DNA of 64,000 nt, from assembly GCF_001956295.1 (NCBI RefSeq), contig NZ_MRTD01000007.1:124001-188000 (forward strand), written 5' to 3'. This DNA comes from Paenibacillus sp. FSL A5-0031 (GTDB taxonomy: Bacteria > Bacillota > Bacilli > Paenibacillales > Paenibacillaceae). The position numbers and the translations under genes were made by a program. Positions 10,083 through 18,656 of this stretch are shown one piece after another. The notes under the pieces were generated by a model that was not told the DNA's origin, searched no databases, and saw only the letters and a list, made by a program, of their open reading frames with translations. Numbering within the stretch: the first letter of the stretch is position 1; every line of letters starts with the position of its first letter.

Positions 10083-13000
10083 TGAACTCAAAAAAATTCT
10101 CGTGATCGGTTCCGGTCCAATTGTCATCGGACAAGCGGCGGAATTCGACTATGCCGGTACTCAAGCCTGCCAAGCGCTCAAAGAAGAGGGCTATGAGGTT
10201 GTTCTTATAAACAGTAACCCAGCAACAATCATGACAGACACGAACATGGCTGACAAAGTATATATCGAGCCTATTACTTTAGATTTTGTATCACAAATCA
10301 TTCGTCAAGAACGTCCAGATGGACTTCTTCCGACGCTTGGCGGCCAGACAGGCCTTAATATGGCGGTTGAGCTTGCACGCGCAGGCGTTCTTGAACGCGA
10401 GAATGTAAAATTGCTTGGAACACAGCTGACAGCTATTGAGAAAGCGGAGGATCGCGACTTATTCCGTGACCTTATGCGTGAGCTGGAACAACCAGTACCA
10501 GACAGCGACATCGTGACTACAGTAGAAGATGCAGTTAACTTCGCTAACACGATTGGTTACCCAATCATCGTCCGTCCTGCTTATACACTGGGCGGAACAG
10601 GCGGCGGTATTTGTGCGAATGAAGAAGAACTGCGCGAAACGGTTGCTTCTGGAATCCGTTATAGCCCGATTAGCCAGTGCTTGATCGAGAAATCGATCGC
10701 AGGCATGAAGGAAGTCGAATATGAGGTTATGCGTGATGCGAACGATAACTGTATCGTTGTCTGCAACATGGAAAACTTTGACCCGGTTGGCGTACATACA
10801 GGCGATAGCATCGTCGTAGCGCCAAGCCAAACCTTGTCTGATCGCGAGTATCAAATGCTTCGTTCAGCTTCCCTAAAAATCATTCGTGCGCTGAACATCG
10901 AGGGCGGCTGTAACGTACAGTTCGCACTTGATCCACAAAGCTATCAATATTATGTCATTGAAGTAAATCCGCGCGTAAGCCGTTCATCGGCACTAGCGTC
11001 GAAAGCAACAGGATACCCAATTGCCAAAATGGCAGCAAAAATCGCTGTCGGCTACACACTCGATGAGCTTGTAAACCCTGTTACAGGACAAACGTATGCT
11101 TGCTTCGAGCCAACACTTGATTATATCGTATCAAAAATTCCACGCTGGCCGTTTGATAAATTCGTTAACGCGAACCGTAAACTTGGTACGCAAATGAAAG
11201 CAACTGGCGAAGTTATGGCTATCGGCCGTACGTTTGAGGAATCCATTCATAAAGCGGTTCGTTCACTGGAAATTGGCGCTCACCGCATTCACTTGAAAGA
11301 AGCTTCATCTTTGGAAGATGCAGTGCTTCGCGCACGTCTAGAGAAGCCGGATGATGAGCGTATGTTCCTCGTTGCAGAAGCGTTCCGCCGGGGCTATCAG
11401 CTTCAAGAAATCCAAGACATTACAAACATCGACTGGTGGTTCCTTGATAAAATTCAGTCCATCGTAACATTCGAGGATCGTATGCGCAGCGAATCAACGT
11501 TGAATCAACAAACGTTGTATGAAGCTAAACGCAAAGGTTTCTCAGATCGCTCTATTGCTGAAATTCGTCAAGAAGGTTTCCCGAATGGCAGTCACACAAC
11601 GGAAGCTGACGTGCGGGCACTTCGCGAACAGCTTAACTTGAAGCCAGTATACAAAATGGTTGATACATGCGCAGCTGAATTCGAAGCTTCGACACCATAT
11701 TACTACTCCACTTATGAAGTAGAAAATGAAGTAACAGTTACGGACAAACAGAAGGTTCTAGTCCTTGGATCTGGACCAATTCGTATCGGTCAAGGCATTG
11801 AGTTCGATTACTCAACGGTTCATGCGGTATGGGCGATTCAAAATGCAGGTTATGAAGCGGTTATTATCAACAATAACCCAGAAACGGTTTCAACGGACTT
11901 CAGCACATCGGACAGACTTTACTTTGAGCCATTGTTCTTTGAAGATGTAATGAATGTTATTGAGCAAGAAAATCCGATTGGTGTAATCGTACAATTCGGC
12001 GGTCAAACGGCAATCAACCTTGCAGCTCCGCTTTCCAAAGCTGGCGTACGCATTCTAGGCTCCAGCCTTGAGAGCATTGATGCTGCAGAGGATCGCAAGA
12101 AATTCGAAGCATTGCTTCGCAGCCTGAATATCGCACAGCCTGACGGCAAAACGGTTATCTCTGTTGATGAAGCGGTAGTTACGGCACAAGGACTTGGTTA
12201 TCCGGTACTCGTTCGTCCTTCCTATGTACTTGGCGGACGCGCAATGGAAATTGTGTACTCGGATGAAGAACTGCTTAACTATATGGAAGTTGCAGTGAAA
12301 ATTAACCCTGAGCACCCGGTTCTAATCGACCGTTATATGCTTGGTAAAGAAGCTGAAGTAGACGCGATTTGTGATGGTGAGACCGTTGTTATTCCAGGGA
12401 TTATGGAGCATGTTGAGCGCGCAGGCGTTCACTCAGGCGATTCCATTGCGGTATATCCACCACAATCACTTTCGGAAGAAATTAAACAGCAAATCGTTGA
12501 CATCACGATTAGCATTACTAAAGCTCTTAACGTAATTGGACTTGTTAACATCCAGTTCGTCATTCACCAAGAAAAAGTATATGTGATAGAAGTTAATCCG
12601 CGTTCATCGCGTACCGTACCTTTCCTAAGCAAAGTTACGAATATTCCGATGGCAAACTTAGCTACTAAAGCAATTCTCGGTACGAAGCTTGCTGATCTTG
12701 GTTATGTTGAAGGCTTATGGCCTGAGGATGAATATGTTTCGGTTAAAGTTCCTGTCTTCTCCTTCGCGAAGCTGCGCCGGGTTGACCCAACGCTAACGCC
12801 GGAAATGAAATCAACAGGTGAAGTAATGGGCCGCGACGTTCAATATGCGAAAGCTCTTTATAAAGGTCTCATTGGCGCAGGTATGAAAATTCCAACATCA
12901 GGCGCTATCATAGCTACAGTTGCGGATAAAGATAAAGAGGAAGCAACAGAGTTGCTTCGCGGATTCTTTAACCTAGGCTACAAAATTATTGCTACAGGCG

Positions 13001-13293
13001 GAACGGCGAAAGCACTCGAAGAAGCCGGCCTTATCGTTACGACTGTTAATAAGCTTAGCGAAGGCTCGCCGAATATTCTTGATCTAGTACGTGAAGGGCA
13101 AGCGCAATTTGTAGTCAATACGTTGACTAAAGGCAAAGCTCCTGAACGTGATGGATTCAGAATTCGTCGTGAAGCGGTTGAGAATGGCGTCGTTTGTATG
13201 ACATCGCTTGATACAGTTCGTGCATTGCTTGTTATGCTCGAAACGTTGAACTTCTCCTCCCGTTCAATGCCAGTAGCGCTACAAAACAAATAA
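10069..13293 (+). CDS. carB: Carbamoyl-phosphate synthase large subunit
   Basis: Makes carbamoyl phosphate from bicarbonate, ammonia and two ATP. The 1074-aa protein has the expected internal duplication: two ATP-grasp halves beginning with [17 protein letters not shown] near residue 15 and [16 protein letters not shown] near residue 565. Both halves have GGQTG/GGQTA and EVNPR(V/S)SRS/T blocks. The last about 130 residues form the MGS-like allosteric domain ([15 protein letters not shown]), where UMP acts in related enzymes. AAAGGAGAGC precedes the ATG. The gene is intact, with no frameshift seen. In other Bacillales pyrK and pyrD usually follow; here a hairpin does. Confidence 0.97.
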   Translation: MPKNNELKKILVIGSGPIVIGQAAEFDYAGTQACQALKEEGYEVVLINSNPATIMTDTNMADKVYIEPITLDFVSQIIRQERPDGLLPTLGGQTGLNMAVELARAGVLERENVKLLGTQLTAIEKAEDRDLFRDLMRELEQPVPDSDIVTTVEDAVNFANTIGYPIIVRPAYTLGGTGGGICANEEELRETVASGIRYSPISQCLIEKSIAGMKEVEYEVMRDANDNCIVVCNMENFDPVGVHTGDSIVVAPSQTLSDREYQMLRSASLKIIRALNIEGGCNVQFALDPQSYQYYVIEVNPRVSRSSALASKATGYPIAKMAAKIAVGYTLDELVNPVTGQTYACFEPTLDYIVSKIPRWPFDKFVNANRKLGTQMKATGEVMAIGRTFEESIHKAVRSLEIGAHRIHLKEASSLEDAVLRARLEKPDDERMFLVAEAFRRGYQLQEIQDITNIDWWFLDKIQSIVTFEDRMRSESTLNQQTLYEAKRKGFSDRSIAEIRQEGFPNGSHTTEADVRALREQLNLKPVYKMVDTCAAEFEASTPYYYSTYEVENEVTVTDKQKVLVLGSGPIRIGQGIEFDYSTVHAVWAIQNAGYEAVIINNNPETVSTDFSTSDRLYFEPLFFEDVMNVIEQENPIGVIVQFGGQTAINLAAPLSKAGVRILGSSLESIDAAEDRKKFEALLRSLNIAQPDGKTVISVDEAVVTAQGLGYPVLVRPSYVLGGRAMEIVYSDEELLNYMEVAVKINPEHPVLIDRYMLGKEAEVDAICDGETVVIPGIMEHVERAGVHSGDSIAVYPPQSLSEEIKQQIVDITISITKALNVIGLVNIQFVIHQEKVYVIEVNPRSSRTVPFLSKVTNIPMANLATKAILGTKLADLGYVEGLWPEDEYVSVKVPVFSFAKLRRVDPTLTPEMKSTGEVMGRDVQYAKALYKGLIGAGMKIPTSGAIIATVADKDKEEATELLRGFFNLGYKIIATGGTAKALEEAGLIVTTVNKLSEGSPNILDLVREGQAQFVVNTLTKGKAPERDGFRIRREAVENGVVCMTSLDTVRALLVMLETLNFSSRSMPVALQNK

Positions 13294-13312
13294 GCTCTCT
13301 GAGCTTAAAAGT

Positions 13313-13392
13313 ACGGCCAGCGTTTATTGCTTCGCTATCTACCTTAAGACGTTAGTCTCAAGGTAGATAGCTAGAAGCAAACGTATGGCCGT
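13313..13392 (+). promoter_or_regulatory. 80-base imperfect hairpin between carB and pyrF
   Basis: Three nested paired blocks are visible: acggcc/ggccgt at the ends, cgttta.tgcttc/gaagcaaacg inside, and gctatctacctt/aaggtagatagc around a loop of about 14 bases. The 3' arm runs into ttattttg, a weak T-tract, so it could be a leaky intra-operon terminator or a processing site. It occupies the place where pyrK-pyrD sit in B. subtilis. Function unknown. Confidence 0.6.
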
Positions 13393-13430
13393 TTATTTTG
13401 CAAATGAACAGAGAAATGGAGCGATTTCGG

Positions 13431-14168
13431 ATGAAATTGACTAAAGAGCAAGCAGCAGGACGGATTATGGTAGCCCTTGATTATCCAGATGCAGCAGCGG
13501 CTGAACGTTTAATTGCCGAACTGCAAGGCATTCCCTGTTTTATGAAGGTGGGCATGCAGTTGTTTTATGCTGCTGGTCCTTCTTTCGTGCAAAGCTTGAA
13601 AGAGCGTGGTTACTACGTATTTCTTGATGTGAAAATGCATGATATTCCGAACACTGTCAAAGGCGGCTCTAATAGCGTAACGAAATTGGGAGTTGACATG
13701 TTTAACGTCCATGCAGCAGGGGGCAGTGATATGATGGAGGCTGCGCTTGAGGGCGTAGATATTGCATTAACAGGCAGCAGCCTTCGTAAGCCAACGGTAA
13801 TCGCGGTAACTCAATTGACAAGTACGAGCCAGTCGATGCTCAATGAGCAGATCGGTATTAGCGGAACCGTAGAAGCGGCAGTGCTTCGTTATGCAGAGCT
13901 TACCAAAAAAGCGGGTTTGGACGGTGTTGTCGCATCACCTTCCGAGGTTGAGGCTATTAAGTCGCTATGCGGCAGCTCTTTCAAAACCGTAACGCCAGGC
14001 ATTCGTCCCATTGGAGCGGATGTTAATGATCAATCACGCATCATGACGCCAAGTGAGGCGCTGCGCAAAGGAACGGATTATATGGTTATCGGTCGCCCGA
14101 TTACAGCGGCACCAAATCCGCGTGCAGCATTAGAATCTATTATTGAGGAGCTGATTTCCTATGAGTAA
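13431..14168 (+). CDS. pyrF: Orotidine-5'-phosphate decarboxylase
   Basis: Decarboxylates OMP to UMP, the last step of the pathway. The 245-aa protein has the catalytic DxKxxD array as D66, K68 and D71 in VFLDVKMHDIPNT, the N-terminal VALDYPD substrate loop, and the phosphate-binding end VTPGIRP and VIGRPIT. The start at 13431 has TGGAG at 13417-13421; the in-frame ATG at 13398 lies right after the hairpin and lacks a ribosome binding site. It overlaps pyrE by 8 bases, so the pair is translationally coupled. Confidence 0.96.
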   Translation: MKLTKEQAAGRIMVALDYPDAAAAERLIAELQGIPCFMKVGMQLFYAAGPSFVQSLKERGYYVFLDVKMHDIPNTVKGGSNSVTKLGVDMFNVHAAGGSDMMEAALEGVDIALTGSSLRKPTVIAVTQLTSTSQSMLNEQIGISGTVEAAVLRYAELTKKAGLDGVVASPSEVEAIKSLCGSSFKTVTPGIRPIGADVNDQSRIMTPSEALRKGTDYMVIGRPITAAPNPRAALESIIEELISYE

Positions 14169-14808
14169 AATTACTTTATCTGAATTGCCAAATCAAATTG
14201 CTAAAAGCCTGCTAGAAATCGAAGCCGTAGCACTTCGCCCTAATGAGCCATTCACATGGACATCAGGCATTAAATCACCAATCTATTGTGATAACCGCCT
14301 TACGATGACATACCCAGCGATTCGCGATCTTGTTGCAGAAGGTTTCGCAACGATCATTCGTGAGCGTTATCCTGATGCTGAGGTTATTGCGGGCACTTCA
14401 ACTGCCGGTATTCCACATGCAGCTTGGGTAGCACAGAAGCTTAATCTGCCGATGGCTTATATTCGCGATAAAGCGAAAGGTCATGGCAAGCAGAATCAAA
14501 TCGAGGGCCGTGTTCTACCTGGTCAAAAGGTCGTTGTGATCGAGGATTTGATATCGACAGGCGGAAGCTCGCTTAAAGCTGGTCTTGCAGTTAGAGAAGC
14601 AGGCGCAGAAGTATTGGCGGTGCTTGCTATATTCACTTACGAATTTGATTCAGCGATTCAAGCCTTTGCATCAGAGCAAATGCCTCTTGTTACATTGTCT
14701 AGCTATAGCGCACTTATTCAAACGGCTGTAGAGCTTGGAAAAGTTGCTCCTGAAGATGTAGCTGCTTTGCAAGCTTGGAGACAAGATCCTCAATCGTTTG
14801 GAAAATAA
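14161..14808 (+). CDS. pyrE: Orotate phosphoribosyltransferase
   Basis: Transfers ribose phosphate from PRPP to orotate, giving OMP. The 215-aa protein has the type I PRTase PRPP motif VVVIEDLISTGGSS at about residues 125-138, the flexible-loop residues RDKAKGHGKQNQIEG, and the N-terminal FTWTSGIKSPIYCDNR. It is the last gene of the pyr operon and is followed within 15 bases by a strong terminator. Confidence 0.96.
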   Translation: MSKITLSELPNQIAKSLLEIEAVALRPNEPFTWTSGIKSPIYCDNRLTMTYPAIRDLVAEGFATIIRERYPDAEVIAGTSTAGIPHAAWVAQKLNLPMAYIRDKAKGHGKQNQIEGRVLPGQKVVVIEDLISTGGSSLKAGLAVREAGAEVLAVLAIFTYEFDSAIQAFASEQMPLVTLSSYSALIQTAVELGKVAPEDVAALQAWRQDPQSFGK

Positions 14809-14818
14809 TTACTGAAAT

Positions 14819-14859
14819 AAAAAAAGCGTGCTCTTTTCCATGAGAGCTCGCTTTTTTTG
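14819..14859 (+). terminator. Terminator of the pyr operon
   Basis: Arms agcgtgctct and agagctcgct (one mismatch) around an 8-base loop, flanked by an A-run and seven Ts. It lies directly after pyrE. Confidence 0.88.
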
Positions 14860-14983
14860 TGACAAAATTGTTCATAATTCGACACTAAAAATTAATTTTT
14901 TTTGAAAGGGACTCTTCTAAATAGCTATTTGTCTCCGATAAATAATTATAGAGTATAGTCATGAATTGAGGGGCGGGGTTTTA

Positions 14984-16711
14984 ATGAAATTGTCTTTACG
15001 TGTTAGGTTAGTCTTTTTGTCTTTGGTTCCACTTATGTTTTATGCATTTACTGGGCTTTATTTGCTCAATGAGCAGTGGCGCGTGTTGAATGACATGACA
15101 GATCGTATTTATGAAACTTCTAATCAAGTAGACACATTAGTATTAAACGCGGATAGGGATATGTATCAGGCCTATCAAGCTTACTTGAGAGTGGAATCCG
15201 GTACTTTGGATCAAGTAAATGCAGACGCTGCTCGAGCGGAGTTAGCCGAAAATATAAAACAAGTTGAAGACCGGGTAGGAGAAGCACAAGCCATTCTTTA
15301 TGAGAAAGGACTTCAGAACTTAGCTGAAGGGGAATCTGAGCGCACCATAAACCAAATTTTAATTGAGTTTAAGGCTAACTTTAATTTCTGGTCAGCTGCA
15401 GCGGTAAAAGCAGCAGCGGATGGAAAAAACAATTTTCAAAATAAACAGATCGATAATAGCTTCTTAACAAGCCGTACAGGGATTGATGAAATCGGTCAAA
15501 ATATTAAAATCTATGCACAATCCACGATTACTGATATTACAAATGAGCTTAGAAAAACGCAGCTTACTCTCTTAATCTGCATCATTGTGGTTACATTAGT
15601 TATTTTAATTGCTATGTACTTTACAGTGCGTCATATCATGAAGACAATCAAGAGTGTTGTATTTAAGACACAGCGAGTAGCAGAAGGGGATTTAACGGTT
15701 CTTCCGGATCAGAAATACAGCAAGGATGAGCTTGGCCGTATTTCGCAATCGGTGGATCATATGATTGAAGCTACTAAGCAGCTGATTAGCGGTATTGCTA
15801 GTAATGCAGTTGAAGTGACCAAATCAACTGATCAGTTAACGACTGCATCTAAGGAATCTGCAGATGCAGCAGAGCATGTCGCTCAAAATATTCAGGAAGT
15901 AGCCAATGGCTCAGAAGTACAAGCAAGAGGTGCGGAAGAAACATCTAGAGCGATCGAAGAGATGACGATAGGCATTCAACGAATCGCAGAAAACACAGCC
16001 TCGATTGCCGATAAATCATCATCAACCTCTAAGCAGGCTGAACTTGGTCATGAAGCGCTGCTCCGGTTAATTGATCAAATGAGCGAGGTAACCTCAGTAA
16101 CTGGCAAACTATCGAATACAATTGAAACGCTTGAGCATCGTTCCAAGGAGATAGGTGCAATTGCCGAGAATATAACGAGCTTTTCAAATCAAACGAATAT
16201 TTTGTCGCTGAACGCATCAATTGAAGCAGCCCGTGCAGGCGAACACGGCAGAGGTTTTGCGGTCGTTGCAGGAGAGATTCGAAAGTTGGCAGCGGGATCC
16301 CTTGCATCTGCTGACGGAATACATCAACTCGTAGACATTACCCGAAGTGAAATCGCAGGAGCTTCAGCTTACATGTCGCAAACGGTTCTAGAGATGGAGC
16401 GAGGCAGCGCGCGGGTAGGCGAGGTTCGTCAGAACTTGGATGTCATCGTTGCTTCTATTACACAGATGAGTGAGCAGATTCATGAAAATTCTGCAATTAC
16501 TCAGCAAATGTCAGCCAGCTCGGAGCAGGTAAGCGCCTCAATGCAGCAAACGGCTGCTACAGCTGCCGTTAATCTGGAGAAGACAGAAAATGTTGCTGCC
16601 GCAACGGAAGAGCAGCTCGCTTTGATGGATAACATTTCTTCAGCAGCTGTTCATTTAGAGGAAATTGTACGCGATTTGGACCTTGCTATTTCTCATTTCA
16701 AGGTGAAGTAA
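14984..16711 (+). CDS. Methyl-accepting chemotaxis protein
   Basis: Transmembrane chemoreceptor signalling to CheA/CheW. Layout of the 575 aa: TM1 at about 8-28, a helical extracytoplasmic sensor of about 160 residues, TM2 at about 193-213 (LLICIIVVTLVILIAMYF), a HAMP domain to about 270, then the MA signalling domain. Its hairpin tip NQTNILSLNASIEAARAGE is at about 403-421, followed by GRGFAVVAGEIRKLA. The sensor resembles four-helix-bundle types but the ligand cannot be predicted. The start at 14984 follows GAGGGGCGGGG. It stands alone with its own terminator and no che genes nearby. The final coiled-coil half is complete. Confidence 0.92.
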   Translation: MKLSLRVRLVFLSLVPLMFYAFTGLYLLNEQWRVLNDMTDRIYETSNQVDTLVLNADRDMYQAYQAYLRVESGTLDQVNADAARAELAENIKQVEDRVGEAQAILYEKGLQNLAEGESERTINQILIEFKANFNFWSAAAVKAAADGKNNFQNKQIDNSFLTSRTGIDEIGQNIKIYAQSTITDITNELRKTQLTLLICIIVVTLVILIAMYFTVRHIMKTIKSVVFKTQRVAEGDLTVLPDQKYSKDELGRISQSVDHMIEATKQLISGIASNAVEVTKSTDQLTTASKESADAAEHVAQNIQEVANGSEVQARGAEETSRAIEEMTIGIQRIAENTASIADKSSSTSKQAELGHEALLRLIDQMSEVTSVTGKLSNTIETLEHRSKEIGAIAENITSFSNQTNILSLNASIEAARAGEHGRGFAVVAGEIRKLAAGSLASADGIHQLVDITRSEIAGASAYMSQTVLEMERGSARVGEVRQNLDVIVASITQMSEQIHENSAITQQMSASSEQVSASMQQTAATAAVNLEKTENVAAATEEQLALMDNISSAAVHLEEIVRDLDLAISHFKVK

Positions 16712-16718
16712 GATAATG

Positions 16719-16771
16719 TAAAAGCTGTTTTTTATGCGGAGTTTAAGCCTTCGCTAAAAGCAGCTTTTTTT
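16719..16771 (+). terminator. Terminator after the chemoreceptor gene
   Basis: Outer arms aaaagctg (16720-16727) and cagctttttt (16761-16770) with partial inner pairing (gcgga/ttcgc), ending in a run of seven Ts. Confidence 0.7.
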
Positions 16772-16888
16772 GTTCGAAAAAGGTTTTAAAAAGTTGTTTA
16801 AATTTGACGTAACTTTTTGAGCATGTCCTACGTCTATCATGTAAGATGAGAATTATGAAAGTTGGTTGAGGAGGGATCGGAAGCGCTA

Positions 16889-17620
16889 ATGGCCATTCCG
16901 CAGGAAGAAGAACAGAAGGTAGAGGAGCAGGTTGAAACGACTGAGGAAAGACGCGATCTGCTTAAAGTTATTGATGTAGAGCGAACGTTCCAAGTTGGAG
17001 GAACTCCGCTGCCTGTACTGAAGGGCATCAATATGGAGCTTAAGGAGCGTCAATTAGTCATGCTCAGAGGCAGATCAGGCTCTGGCAAGACGACGCTGCT
17101 GAATTGCTTGGGCGGTCTCGATACGCCAAGCAAAGGAGAGATTTTGTTTAACGGTTTGAAGTTTCACAGCATGAGCGATGACCAACGCACTTTAGTTAGG
17201 CGAAAGCACATGGGCTTTATATTTCAAGCCTTCGCACTTATGCCGCTATTGTCCGCGCGTGAGAATGTGGAGCTGTCTCTTCGGATGGCTGGTGTACCGC
17301 GAGCGGAATGGAAGGATAGAGTTACGCAATGTCTTGAACTGGTTGGTTTGGAGCGCCGAATGAATCATCGTCCCTTCGAGCTTTCCGGCGGTGAGCAGCA
17401 ACGGGTTGCAATTGCTAAGGCGATCGCCCATAAGCCAATGCTGCTGCTTGCTGATGAACCGACGGCAGAGCTTGATACTGGCATGTCAGCTCAAATTATG
17501 GCGGTTTTCCAAAATATTATTCGCACTGAACAAGTTTCTATTTGTATGACTACACATGATCCTACGATTTTGGAGGTTGCTGACATTGTCTATGAAATGG
17601 TGGACGGAAAATTTATTTAA
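16889..17620 (+). CDS. ABC transporter ATPase (MacB/LolD type), first of two in the operon
   Basis: Energises the permease encoded two genes downstream. The 243-aa protein has a charged leader of about 35 residues ([16 protein letters not shown]), Walker A GRSGSGKT at about 61-68, a Q-loop in [18 protein letters not shown], signature LSGGEQQR at about 164, Walker [13 protein letters not shown], and H-loop TTHDP. The [15 protein letters not shown] form is typical of FtsE/LolD/MacB ATPases acting in mechanotransmission exporters. The start at 16889 is preceded by GAGGAGGGA with a long spacer; an in-frame TTG at 16862 is less likely because it overlaps that site. The next gene starts inside its 3' end. 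Confidence 0.88.
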   Translation: MAIPQEEEQKVEEQVETTEERRDLLKVIDVERTFQVGGTPLPVLKGINMELKERQLVMLRGRSGSGKTTLLNCLGGLDTPSKGEILFNGLKFHSMSDDQRTLVRRKHMGFIFQAFALMPLLSARENVELSLRMAGVPRAEWKDRVTQCLELVGLERRMNHRPFELSGGEQQRVAIAKAIAHKPMLLLADEPTAELDTGMSAQIMAVFQNIIRTEQVSICMTTHDPTILEVADIVYEMVDGKFI

Positions 17621-18653
17621 GCGTTCAATGGTTGTTGTATTAAGTGCTTCTTTGGTGCTTTCAAGCGGGTGCTCCTTGCTTCCCGCAGAAGATGAAGAAG
17701 AGGTTATACCTGAGATTGCCCCTGCACAAATATCCAAGAAGCCCGAGTATGAGGTAACGACGACGACATTAGAAACGTCGATACCGCTGATCGGCAAGCT
17801 TATCTCTTTGGAAGAAGAGACGATGTTTTTCACATTGGACGGCAAGAATTTGAAAGAGTTGAATGTGAAAGTAGGAACAACTGTAAAAGCCGGTCAAGTA
17901 ATTGGTCAGCTGGACGTTGATGTACTGGTCAAAAGCTTGCGGCAAGAACGGCTTTCATTTAGGAAAATCGAAAATGAGATGAAAGACACGCTTCGCCAGC
18001 GTGATGAAATGGATCCGATTGAATTTGAAGGTAAGCTGATTGCTTTTGAAGAACAGAAGCAGAAGCTAGTCGATATGGAAGAGGAAATCGGGAAAGCGAC
18101 ATTAAAGGCTCCATTTGCCGGAACGATTGTTTCTCTTAACGTGCAGAAGGGCGATTTGATTAAAGCCTATGCTCCAATTGCCATTGTAGCTGATACGAGC
18201 AAGATTACAGCTGCAGCCAAAATTTCTAAGTCAGAGCTAGAAAAACTAGGCGTTGGCATGGAAGTAACGGCTGATATTACGAGCGTTGGTAAATTTAAAG
18301 GCAAGATCAAGCAGCTCCCTTACAAAACGGAGGAACAGAACAACGGCGGCGGCGGTGGTTCTGGAGTAGAGAAACCGGAAAAACCCGAAGACTTCTTAAT
18401 CGTTGATCTTAAGGATTTGCCTAAAAACTTGAACCGCGGAATGCCGCTTTCGATTAAAGTCATTACGAAGCGCACTGAAAATGCTATTGTTATTCCTCCT
18501 TCTACGCTTCGTTCTATTGGATCTCGTACGTACGTGCAGGTCATTGAAGGCGAAGTTAAGCGCGAAGTTGACGTAGAGGTCGGCCAACAAACCTCGACGA
18601 ATATCGAGATCCTCAAAGGGTTGAAACCGGGGCAGAAAGTTGTAGGTCGATAG
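17592..18653 (+). CDS. Membrane-fusion (HlyD/MacA-like) adaptor lipoprotein
   Basis: Probably an extracytoplasmic adaptor linking the permease to its substrate. The 353-aa protein has a lipoprotein signal peptide ([19 protein letters not shown], lipid-accepting Cys at about 27). A split lipoyl/barrel-sandwich domain follows (NVKVGTTVKAGQVIGQLD and ATLKAPFAGTIVSLNVQKGD) around a coiled-coil insert (LRQERLSFRKIENEMKDTLR). A beta-barrel domain with a short Gly-rich loop (NNGGGGGSG) and a C-terminal domain ending LKGLKPGQKVVGR complete it. The start could be 17592 or 17628; 17592 gives a complete basic n-region and overlaps the ATPase gene by 29 bases. It resembles YknX of B. subtilis in plan. 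Confidence 0.82.
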   Translation: MKWWTENLFKRSMVVVLSASLVLSSGCSLLPAEDEEEVIPEIAPAQISKKPEYEVTTTTLETSIPLIGKLISLEEETMFFTLDGKNLKELNVKVGTTVKAGQVIGQLDVDVLVKSLRQERLSFRKIENEMKDTLRQRDEMDPIEFEGKLIAFEEQKQKLVDMEEEIGKATLKAPFAGTIVSLNVQKGDLIKAYAPIAIVADTSKITAAAKISKSELEKLGVGMEVTADITSVGKFKGKIKQLPYKTEEQNNGGGGGSGVEKPEKPEDFLIVDLKDLPKNLNRGMPLSIKVITKRTENAIVIPPSTLRSIGSRTYVQVIEGEVKREVDVEVGQQTSTNIEILKGLKPGQKVVGR

Positions 18654-18656
18654 CCA

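Noticed and set aside
14918-14942. Possible SigD promoter before the chemoreceptor (TAAA and CCGATAA)
   Set aside because: The two elements are only 12-13 bases apart, shorter than the usual spacing of about 15, so I do not call it. SigD control of a chemoreceptor remains plausible.
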